Assembly: GCA_041389525.1 (NCBI GenBank)
Contig: JAWKRR010000011.1
Coordinates: 81,534-145,533, forward strand
DNA length: 64,000 nt
From: JACKFB01 sp041389525
GTDB taxonomy: Bacteria; Myxococcota_A; UBA9042; PHBI01; JACKFB01
Direction of reading: 5' to 3'
Shown here: positions 47,304 to 54,782 of the stretch, in pieces
How positions within the stretch are numbered: the stretch's first letter is position 1
How the letters are laid out: each line of letters begins with the position of its first letter
The notes under the pieces: model-generated
Told to the model about the DNA's origin: nothing
Database searches by the model: none
Seen by the model: only the letters and a program-made list of their open reading frames with translations
Made by a program: the position numbers and the translations under genes

Positions 47304-48829
47304 GCCTCGGTCCGCGCCATCGGCGGGCCGTCGTTCGCCATGAGCCGCCTGCGGGCCGCCCTCGCCTGGCCGAGCCCTTCCGGGTCGTGGTGGCCGGCGG
47401 CGGGCTCGCGGGCTGCGCGGCGGCCACGGTGCTGGCCGAGCGCGGCGCCGAGGTCACTGTCGTCGAGCGCGAGCCGGTCCTCGGCGGCCGGGTCTCGGCG
47501 GTCGCCGATCGGCTGGTCAACGGCGAGCTGATCGAGATGGAGCGCGGGTTTCACGCGTTCTTTCGGCAGTACTACAACCTCCGCGCCTTCATGCGCCGCT
47601 TCGACCCGGAGCTCGCGAGCCTCGTCTCTCTCGACGACTACCCGCTGCTGGGGCCGGGCGGGCGCGCGGAGTCCTTCGCGGGCCTGCCGCGCACGACCCC
47701 GCTCAACGTCGCGACCCTGGTGTGGCGAACGCCGAGCCTGGGGCTGGCTGACCTCGCGCAGGTCGACAAGCGCCAGGCCATGGAGATGCTGCGCTACAGC
47801 CCCGAGCGCACGTGGCGGCGCTTCGACGAGCTCTCGGCCTCGCGCTGGCTGGACGCCCTGCGCTTCCCGCCGCGTGCGCGCCAGATGCTCTTCGACGTGT
47901 TCGCCCACTCGTTTTTCGACGCCGAGCACGAGATGTCCGCGGCGCGGATGATCGAGATGTTTCACCTGTATTTCACTGGGAATCCGGAGGGGCTGGTCTT
48001 CGACGTGATGGCGAAGCCCTTCTCGAAGGGCTTGTGGGAGCCCGCGCGAAAGCACCTCCAGAGCCTGGGCGTGCGCTTTCGGCTGGGGACCCGTGTCGAG
48101 CGGGTTGAGCGGTCGGCCCGCGGGCTCGAGGTGGTGACCAGCGGAGAGACCGAGAGGGCCGACGCCATCGTGCTGGCGACGACGGTCGGGGGGCTGAAGA
48201 CGCTGGTCGCCGCGTCCGGGGACTCGCTGCCGGCTGGCTTGCGCGCGCAGGCCGCGGGCCTTCAGAGCACGCGGCCCTTCGCGGTGTGGCGGCTCTGGCT
48301 GGACGGCCCGACGCGGCCGGGACGCAGCGCCTTCGCCGGCACGGCGGGCTGCGGGTTGCTCGACAACATCTCGCTGCTGCACCTCTACCAAGACGAGGCG
48401 CGCGACTTCGCCGAGCGCACCGGCGGCTCCGTGGTCGAGCTTCACGCCTACGCGATCGCCCCGGGCACCGACGAGGCCGCCATCCGCCGACAGCTTTGGG
48501 AGCCAGCCGTCGCGCTCTACCCGGAGCTGGCCTCCGCGCGCGTCATCGACGAGCGGTTCTTGCTGCGCGACGACTGCCCCGCCTTCCCGCCGGGTGGTCA
48601 CGCGAGCCGGCCCACCGTCGCGACCGAGGACCCGGCCGTGGTGCTGGCCGGCGACTACGTGCGCCTGCCCTTCCCCGCCGCGCTGATGGAGGCCGCGGTC
48701 TCCTCGGGTTTTCTGGCAGCCAACCAATTGCTGGCAAATCTGGGCGTCGCAGGCGAGCCGCTGTGGTCGGTGCCGGTGCGCGGCGTCTTCGCGGGCAAGG
48801 CCCCGCGGGCGGCTGGGGGGGCGCCGTGA
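47300..48829 (+). CDS. crtU: CrtU-like carotenoid desaturase/methyltransferase (isorenieratene-synthase type)
   Basis: A 509-residue FAD protein of the carotene desaturase family. VVVAGGGLAGCAAATVLAERG is the flavin site. RGFHAFFRQYYNLRAF, FAHSFFDAEHEMSAARMIEMFHLYFTGNPEGLVFDV and a C-terminal VVLAGDYVRLPFPAALMEAAVSSGFLAA match my memory of actinobacterial CrtU. CrtU desaturates beta-carotene end groups and migrates a methyl to give aromatic chi-rings (beta-isorenieratene, isorenieratene). The first ~25 residues are Arg/Pro-rich and atypical, so the true start may be later, although ATG 47300 overlaps the previous stop. A general amine oxidase/desaturase is the alternative. Confidence 0.82.
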   Translation: MSLGPRHRRAVVRHEPPAGRPRLAEPFRVVVAGGGLAGCAAATVLAERGAEVTVVEREPVLGGRVSAVADRLVNGELIEMERGFHAFFRQYYNLRAFMRRFDPELASLVSLDDYPLLGPGGRAESFAGLPRTTPLNVATLVWRTPSLGLADLAQVDKRQAMEMLRYSPERTWRRFDELSASRWLDALRFPPRARQMLFDVFAHSFFDAEHEMSAARMIEMFHLYFTGNPEGLVFDVMAKPFSKGLWEPARKHLQSLGVRFRLGTRVERVERSARGLEVVTSGETERADAIVLATTVGGLKTLVAASGDSLPAGLRAQAAGLQSTRPFAVWRLWLDGPTRPGRSAFAGTAGCGLLDNISLLHLYQDEARDFAERTGGSVVELHAYAIAPGTDEAAIRRQLWEPAVALYPELASARVIDERFLLRDDCPAFPPGGHASRPTVATEDPAVVLAGDYVRLPFPAALMEAAVSSGFLAANQLLANLGVAGEPLWSVPVRGVFAGKAPRAAGGAP

Positions 48830-49782
48830 GGCCACCTCGGATGACCCGACGCTACCTTTATATGGGGCGACGTCCGCAGACGCCGCTCGAGCCGGCGCTG
48901 AGCGGGCCCGATTGGGCGCAGGCCAGCCCGGCGCGCATCGAGCGGGCGCTGGCGCGGGCGTTGGCGCTGCCCGGGGGCGGCTGGTTCGCGGTCGACAGCA
49001 GCCGAAAGATCGGCGCGCGCCCGGTGGCGTACACCGTGCTGGGCCAGCGGCTGGTGCTGTGGCGCGACCAGGGGCAGCTGCTCGCCGCCCCCGAGGCCTG
49101 CCCGCACATGGGCGCTTCCCTGGTGGACGCGCGCTGCGAGAGCGGCGCCCTGGTCTGCCCGTGGCACGGTCTGCGCTTGGGGCGCGAGGGTCACGGCGCG
49201 TGGCGACACGTCCCCGCGCACGACGACGGCGTGCTGGTCTGGGTGCGGCTGGACGACGGCGACGCGCCGACCGAGCGCCCGATTCTCCCGACGCGGCCCC
49301 ACAGAACGACCCTCGACGCGGTCATCCGCATGGAGGCCCGCTGCGAGCCCCAGGACATCCTGGCCAACCGCCTGGACCCCTGGCACGGCGCGCACTTCCA
49401 CCCCTACGCCTTCGCCGAGCTGACCGTGACGCGCGCGGACGACGAGGCCCTGGACCTGCGCGTGGCCTACCGAATCGCCGGCCCGCTGGTCATGGAGGTG
49501 GACGCCCGCTTCCACTGCCCCGACCGCCGCACCATCGTGATGACCATCACCGACGGCGACGGCGCCGGCTCGGTCGTAGAGACCCACGCGACCCCCATTT
49601 CGCCAGGCCTCACCGCGGTCATCGAGGCCACCATCGCGACCAGCGAACGCCGCGGCTTCGCCATCGCCGCCCGCCTCAACCCGCTGCTCCGCGGCCTGGT
49701 CCAGAAGCAAGCCGAGCGTCTCTGGGAAGACGACATCGCCTACGCCGAGCGCCGCGCTTGGCTGCGGGAACAGGCTGGGTAG
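48826..49782 (+). CDS. Rieske [2Fe-2S] protein with DUF5914-like C-terminus, carotenoid-operon member
   Basis: A 318-residue Rieske protein. CPHMG at ~residue 97 and CPWHG at ~117 give the Cys-x-His / Cys-x2-His cluster ligands. The C-terminal ~170 residues (NRLDPWHGAHFHPYAF, GSVVETHATPI, RLWEDDIAYAERRAWLRE) resemble the DUF5914 module found beside CrtU in actinobacteria. A Rieske partner could pass electrons for ring desaturation or oxygenation, but its reaction is not established. The GTG at 48826 overlaps the crtU stop like the other junctions; ATG 48841 is an alternative. It is last in the operon, followed by two hairpins. Confidence 0.8.
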   Translation: MRPPRMTRRYLYMGRRPQTPLEPALSGPDWAQASPARIERALARALALPGGGWFAVDSSRKIGARPVAYTVLGQRLVLWRDQGQLLAAPEACPHMGASLVDARCESGALVCPWHGLRLGREGHGAWRHVPAHDDGVLVWVRLDDGDAPTERPILPTRPHRTTLDAVIRMEARCEPQDILANRLDPWHGAHFHPYAFAELTVTRADDEALDLRVAYRIAGPLVMEVDARFHCPDRRTIVMTITDGDGAGSVVETHATPISPGLTAVIEATIATSERRGFAIAARLNPLLRGLVQKQAERLWEDDIAYAERRAWLREQAG

Positions 49783-49851
49783 GCAAGCACTTGCTGGCGA
49801 AATCCTGCTCGATTCAGGCAGGACTTGTCTCAGGTTTGCGGAGTCAATCGG

Positions 49852-49917
49852 GTTCGCGCAAAGACGCCAAGACGCCAAGGACGCGCGTTCTTGGCGCCTT
49901 CGCGTCTTGGCGCGAAC
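49852..49917. terminator. 28-bp imperfect palindrome after the carotenoid operon
   Basis: The arms 49852-49879 and 49890-49917 pair at 25 of 28 positions around a 10-nt loop. The core consists of repeated CGCCAAG units. It lies between convergent transcripts and may act as terminator or be a dispersed intergenic repeat. Confidence 0.6.
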
Positions 49918-49942
49918 CTCATGGTTTCGGCGCCGCCAGGTT

Positions 49943-49965
49943 GGGCTTTTACCGCGAAAAAGCCC
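49943..49965. terminator. 8-bp hairpin between convergent genes
   Basis: GGGCTTTT (49943-49950) pairs with AAAAGCCC (49958-49965), loop 7 nt. It sits 5 nt beyond the stop of the MMPL gene, on the minus-strand side, and probably terminates it. Confidence 0.55.
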
Positions 49966-49970
49966 GCTCG

Positions 49971-52775
49971 CTAGGGCGCCGAGCCGTGCCGCAGCCGCGC
50001 CAGGATGCCGTCGCGCAGCACCAGCATCGCCGGCAGCATCACCACGGCGCTGATGAAGCAGAGGCTCAAACCAACGACCGAGATCCATCCTAGGGACAGC
50101 AGGCCGCGGTGGTTGGCGAAGAGGATGCCGCCGAAGCCGAAGACCGTCGTCAGCGTCGTCATGAACACCGCGCCGCCGGTCTCGCGCAGGACGCGCTTCA
50201 GGCGGCCCGGCCCCTCGGTCTCGTAGCGGTGGTAGACGTGGATCGCGTAGTCCTGGCCCATGCCTAGCAGCAGCGGGACGGCGATGATGTTGAAGAAGTT
50301 CGCCTTCCAGCCCAGCAGCATCATCAAGCCAAGCAGCCACAGGACGGCCAGCATCACGGTGGTCGCGACGGCGACGAGGCCCCAGACCGTGCGGAACATC
50401 ACGATGGCGGTGATGATGACCACGCCGATGGCCAGCCCGATGACCAGCGGGCCGTCTTTCTTCACGGTGTCCATGACCTCGGGCATCACGTAGACGTTGC
50501 CGCCGGTCTTGACCACGCCGGCCGCCGTCGGCAGGTCGAAGAAGCCGACTTGTACCTCTTTCGCCACGGCGTAGTCGGCCTTGGAGCCGCGGTTTCGGAA
50601 GAGGACAAAGCGGTCGATGTGGCCCTGCTCGTCGCGGAACTGCTGGGTCACCCAGGTCGGCAGATCCTCGATGCTGATGGCCTTGTCGACCTCGAGGTAC
50701 CGGAAGCTCTCGTCGAGCCGGTCCTGGGTCTCTTTGGAGAGCGCGCCGCGTTTGCGCTCGATGCGCGAGCGGATGTCGCGGATGACGAGGAGCTTGTCGT
50801 CCTGCCGCTCGGGCACGAAGGTGAAGATGGAGAAGACCTGGGCGAGGGAGCGCTGCATCAGGGCAATGCGCTCGGCGGTGAGCGGCGCGAGGCGTTCGAG
50901 GGTGGCCGGGGTCAGGCCGCCGGTGCCGGAGGACGACTCGGCGAGGGCATCGAAACGCGCCTCGGGGGCGACGCCGCCGCCGGAGTCGCTGTCCACGATG
51001 TCGGCGTCGGGGTCGGGCGCCTTGGCCTGCTCGACCGCGACCTCGGCAGCCGCCAGCGCGACCGAGGGGAGCTGATAGGGCTGCTTCGCCGCCGCGGCCG
51101 CCCGGATCGCCTCGATGTGGTCGGCCTGCTCGTCGCTCATCGCGTCCAGGTCGGCCAGCAGGCGGTGGGTCGCCTCGGTCTGCGCGCGGCTGTCGGTGAG
51201 CGCGATGACCGGCGAGAGGGTGGTCTCCTTCCCGATGGCGTCTTTCCACCCGGTGGCCGCGTCATCCGCGTCGGCGTTCGCGTCGAGCTCCGACTCGGCC
51301 TTCTTCGGCCCCAACTTTCCGAAATCATACTCAAATTCGACGCCATCCACGTGGAAGGCGGCGTAGCCCGCGGCGCCAAAGCCGACCACGGCGACGACGG
51401 CGGCCAGGCCCATGGTGGCGGAGCTGTAGCGAAAGCCGGCGGCGCGCGGGGCGGCTGCGGCGGTCGCTTGGACGCCCGTGCGCCAGCGCCCGAGCTTCCA
51501 CGGGCGCCAGCGCTCGATGACCGTGATGAAGGCCGGCATGATGACGATGACGCCGACCAGCGCCAGCAGCACACCGACGGCCGCGAGCTCGCCGAACTGC
51601 GCGAAACCTTGGAAGTCCGCGACCATCAGACAGCCGTAGACGCCGATGGTCGAGAAGGCGCCCGCCGAGGTGGACGCGCCCGTGGTGCCCAGGGCGATGC
51701 GGGTGGCGTCTGGGCGCGAGAAGCCGCGGAGGCGCTCGTGTTCGTAGCGACCGAGGATGTGGATGCCGAAGTCGATGCCCATGCCCAGCAGCACCGCGAA
51801 GATGAAGGCGCTGACGAGGTTGAGGAAGCCGTAGCGGAGGTCTGCGTAGGCCAGGGCCGCGACCACCGAGGTGATCAGCGGGATCATGACCAGCGGCACC
51901 GCGCGGAGGCGGCGGAAGTAGAAGGCCAGGCAGATGATGAGCAGCGCCGCCGCGACCGAGCCGCCGCGGGCCGCGTCACCGGCGATGCTCGAGATGTTGC
52001 CGAGGCGACCGGGGTAGGCGCCCTCGAGCTTCACGACCATGTCGGGGTGAAAGCTGGTGGGCGCGAGCGCGGCGACGTCGGACTCGACGCCCGAGATCAG
52101 CGAGCGCACAAAGGAGACGTCGGTGGTGCCGGTGATGGGCCGGGCGGTGACGACGATGACGCGGCCCTCATCGGCTTCGAAGTACTCGGGCATCTTCTCG
52201 TCGATGCCGTAGCGCTCGCGCAGTTCGTCCTCGCCCATGTCCAGCGGGTCGTCCGACTTCGCGTTTTCGTCAGTCGCGGCCTTGTCTTTTGGGGCCTCGT
52301 CCTCGTCGTCGTCGAAGCCGAGGCTCAGCTCGCTCCGCACCTCGGACTGGATGCGCTCGATGACGCGGCGGCGCAGGTCCAGCAGGTCGTCGAGGCCCAG
52401 ATAGAGCAGCAGGTTGTTCTCGAAGAACGCGCGGTCCTGGTGAAAGACGACGAAGCGGATGTCGTCGCGGGCGCGCATGCGTTCGGCGATGGCGGCGGCG
52501 AAGGCGAGGTTGGCGTCGCGCGAGGGGCTCTCGACGGAGACGACGAGGTCGCTCTGGTTGCCCATGCGCTCTTTGAGGGCTTCGAGGCGCGCGATGGACT
52601 GGGCGTCGGGCGGCAGCAGCACCTTCAGGTCGTCGTCGACGCGCAGCCCCTTCGCGGTCCACAGCGATCCGACCAGGAAGAGCAGGCTGAGGGCGACGAC
52701 CAGCCAGGGGCGATGCTCGACGAGGTTCACGACCCGCCGGGCGAGCTTTCCGAACCTCGTGTCCTCTCCTTCCAC
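49971..52775 (-). CDS. RND/MMPL-superfamily transporter
   Basis: A ~934-residue integral membrane protein with the two-halved RND layout. There is one helix near the N-terminus (PWLVVALSLLFLVGSLW) and a large periplasmic loop. Next come five helices in a sterol-sensing-like block (SVAAALLIICLAFYF, MIPLITSVVAAL, AFIFAVLLGMGIDFGIHILGRYEHER), a second loop, and a second block ending in LLGMGQDYAIHVYHRYETEG. The paired GMG.D..IH...RY.HE motifs are typical of HpnN/MMPL lipid exporters, which move hopanoids or other lipids to the outer membrane. GTG 52775 has GGAGG 6 nt upstream, better than ATG 52814. It lies 78 nt downstream of the flippase on the same strand and is probably cotranscribed. The cargo is unknown. 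Confidence 0.87.
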   Translation of the reverse strand: MEGEDTRFGKLARRVVNLVEHRPWLVVALSLLFLVGSLWTAKGLRVDDDLKVLLPPDAQSIARLEALKERMGNQSDLVVSVESPSRDANLAFAAAIAERMRARDDIRFVVFHQDRAFFENNLLLYLGLDDLLDLRRRVIERIQSEVRSELSLGFDDDEDEAPKDKAATDENAKSDDPLDMGEDELRERYGIDEKMPEYFEADEGRVIVVTARPITGTTDVSFVRSLISGVESDVAALAPTSFHPDMVVKLEGAYPGRLGNISSIAGDAARGGSVAAALLIICLAFYFRRLRAVPLVMIPLITSVVAALAYADLRYGFLNLVSAFIFAVLLGMGIDFGIHILGRYEHERLRGFSRPDATRIALGTTGASTSAGAFSTIGVYGCLMVADFQGFAQFGELAAVGVLLALVGVIVIMPAFITVIERWRPWKLGRWRTGVQATAAAAPRAAGFRYSSATMGLAAVVAVVGFGAAGYAAFHVDGVEFEYDFGKLGPKKAESELDANADADDAATGWKDAIGKETTLSPVIALTDSRAQTEATHRLLADLDAMSDEQADHIEAIRAAAAAKQPYQLPSVALAAAEVAVEQAKAPDPDADIVDSDSGGGVAPEARFDALAESSSGTGGLTPATLERLAPLTAERIALMQRSLAQVFSIFTFVPERQDDKLLVIRDIRSRIERKRGALSKETQDRLDESFRYLEVDKAISIEDLPTWVTQQFRDEQGHIDRFVLFRNRGSKADYAVAKEVQVGFFDLPTAAGVVKTGGNVYVMPEVMDTVKKDGPLVIGLAIGVVIITAIVMFRTVWGLVAVATTVMLAVLWLLGLMMLLGWKANFFNIIAVPLLLGMGQDYAIHVYHRYETEGPGRLKRVLRETGGAVFMTTLTTVFGFGGILFANHRGLLSLGWISVVGLSLCFISAVVMLPAMLVLRDGILARLRHGSAP

Positions 52776-52853
52776 GTGCAGCCTCCCGACCTCGGCGCGC
52801 CGATGCTGTCCCATCGGGGGCCCGACCGCAACGTGGGAACGGGCCGCCGGGGG

Positions 52854-54371
52854 CTAGCCGAGCTCGCTGGGGCGACCGCGGAAGAGGCGGGCGGCCACGG
52901 TGCTGATGGGGTCGACGTCCAGGCGCACCGCGGCGAGGAGGTAGACGCCGACGAAGGCCGAGACCTGCAGCGTGTGGGCGGCGAGGGGCGGCAGATCGAG
53001 CAGCCAGAGCGGGGCGCAGATCAGCGCGGTGATGGCCGCGGCGAGGTAGGGGCGGTAGAGGCGCCTGGGGTCGGGGCGCAGGCCGACCAGGAACCAGACC
53101 TCGAGGTTCTCGAGCAGGACCAGGCTCGAGGAGGCCAGCAGTGTGGCCCAGGCGGCGCCGAGCAGGCCGTAGGTCGGGATCCAGAAGTAGTTGGCGACGA
53201 TGTTGGCCAGGGCGACCCAGAAGGAGTTGAAGAGGTTGTACCAAGAGTGGCCGGTCATCACGACGACGTTGCCCGCGAGGCCGATGGTAGCGGCGAAGAG
53301 CGGGGTGCTGAGCAGCAGCAGCATGAAGGTGTTATCGTGGGTGTAGCTGGGGTGAAAGAGGAGCAGGAGCTCTGACCGGAAGACGGCGACCGCGAGGGCG
53401 ATGGGGATGACCAGGGCGGTGGTCCAGCGGAGGACGTCGCTGTAGCTGTGCTCGAGCTCTCTGTGGCGGCCCTGGTAGTGGAGGCGGGCCAGGAGCGGGG
53501 CGTAGGCGCCGGAGAAGGCGAGTTTGACGTGGCGGATGTTGAGGATGATATCGGCGGCGGTGCCGTAGAAGGCGATGAGGGGGGCTGCGACGCCGAACAT
53601 GCCGAGCATCACGACGTCGACCCGCATGATGAGCTGGTTGAAGGTGAGGTTGAGGGACTGGGGGAGCGAAAACTTCAGCAATTCTCGGTGGAATTTGAGG
53701 CCGCGGAGGGCGGTGACGGTGCGGGAGAGCTCGAAGTGGCGTGAGTAGGCGGCGAGGGCCAGCACGAGGCCGACCAGGATGCCGAGGACGCGGGCGAGGA
53801 CGAGGCCGGCGAGGCCCATGTCGAGCCACCAGAAGATGACGACGGCGACGGTCATGACCGCGGGGATGACGGCGCCGTTGATGAGGGCGTCGTAGGTCAT
53901 GATGAGGCGCGCGCGGGTGGCGGCGATGGCCACCTCGGCGAGGCCGTAGAAGGGGATGGTGAACGCCAGGGGCAGCAGCGCGCTGGCTAGCTCGGGGTCG
54001 CCGCGGGTGTGTAGCAGCAGGTTGCCGCCGACCAGGACGATGCCGATGGCGAGCAGGCCGACGCTGAGCACCACGACGACGGCGTTGGCGACGATGCGGT
54101 AGACCTCGCCCTCGGTCTCGGGGGCGTCGCGGTAGCGGGCGACGTACATCACGACGCCGTCTTTGAAGCCGCCGACGCTTACGTTCTGGACGATGTCGAC
54201 GAACTGGGCGGCGACCAGGTAGATGCCGACGGCGGCCGGGCCGTAGAGGCGGGTGGCCAGCACCAGGAAGAGCGGGTGCAGCGTGCGCGCGGCGATGCCG
54301 ACCATGTTGACGGCCGCACCTCGGCTGACGCCGCGCACAGAGTCGCGCTCCGCCTGCTTCGCGTCATGCAA
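52854..54371 (-). CDS. Polysaccharide/lipid-linked flippase (MATE/Wzx/MurJ superfamily)
   Basis: A 505-residue, ~14-helix membrane protein of the MVF/Wzx type, which flips lipid-linked sugars across the inner membrane. The N-terminus (GVSRGAAVNMVGIAARTLHPLFLVLATRLYG) and FSLPQSLNLTFNQLIMRVDVVMLG, YGTAADIILNIRHVKLAFSGAYAPLLARL are characteristic. No glycosyltransferases are nearby, so the substrate cannot be assigned. It is followed by the MMPL gene, suggesting joint export of an envelope glycolipid. Confidence 0.85.
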   Translation of the reverse strand: MHDAKQAERDSVRGVSRGAAVNMVGIAARTLHPLFLVLATRLYGPAAVGIYLVAAQFVDIVQNVSVGGFKDGVVMYVARYRDAPETEGEVYRIVANAVVVVLSVGLLAIGIVLVGGNLLLHTRGDPELASALLPLAFTIPFYGLAEVAIAATRARLIMTYDALINGAVIPAVMTVAVVIFWWLDMGLAGLVLARVLGILVGLVLALAAYSRHFELSRTVTALRGLKFHRELLKFSLPQSLNLTFNQLIMRVDVVMLGMFGVAAPLIAFYGTAADIILNIRHVKLAFSGAYAPLLARLHYQGRHRELEHSYSDVLRWTTALVIPIALAVAVFRSELLLLFHPSYTHDNTFMLLLLSTPLFAATIGLAGNVVVMTGHSWYNLFNSFWVALANIVANYFWIPTYGLLGAAWATLLASSSLVLLENLEVWFLVGLRPDPRRLYRPYLAAAITALICAPLWLLDLPPLAAHTLQVSAFVGVYLLAAVRLDVDPISTVAARLFRGRPSELG

Positions 54372-54782
54372 GCCGGCCCCCGCTGGCGATCACGGGGGCG
54401 TTGGGGCCCTTGCTTCGCTGTGACGACATGGACTCGACTCGTAGCACCATCGCGTCGCGGCGGCCAAGAGCTTCGTCGTCGCGGCGCGGGGAGGCGATGG
54501 CCGCGCGCGCTGGCGCCGGTTGGCGGCCCGAGTCAGGCGCGCGGCACCGCGCGTGGGCTGCCGATTTCCCGCGCCGCGCGGACGAGCTCGGGGCGCTCGT
54601 GGGTTGCTTCGCCGCTCGCCGGGGACCAGATTACGGGCCGACGAAGCCCCGCCGTGGCGCCGCCGGTGCCGCGAAAACTGCCCTCGGGGCGCCGGATCGA
54701 CGAGGATCCCCCTCGCAAGCGGCCCCCGGCGCCACGGCCGCGAGCGACTCGACCCCCACGGACCGCGCTGTATGCTGTGACC
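54372..54782. other. Divergent intergenic region, flippase / NlpC-P60 gene
   Basis: 411 bases. The frame of the downstream gene is open through this stretch, but its composition (Arg/Gly/Pro-rich) is unlike a protein and a signal peptide begins only at 54783. It contains the candidate leaderless promoter at 54748-54776; I see nothing else. Confidence 0.6.
54748..54776 (+). promoter_or_regulatory. Candidate leaderless promoter of the NlpC/P60 gene
   Basis: CTCGAC (54748-54753), 17 bp, TATGCT (54771-54776), then 6 nt to the ATG at 54783. The predicted transcription start coincides with the start codon, and there is no ribosome binding site. Confidence 0.5.

Noticed and set aside
42861..49782. 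Local light-dependent regulator of the carotenoid operon
   Set aside because: I looked for CarH/CarA-like MerR regulators or an ECF sigma/anti-sigma pair beside the operon; neither flank encodes one.
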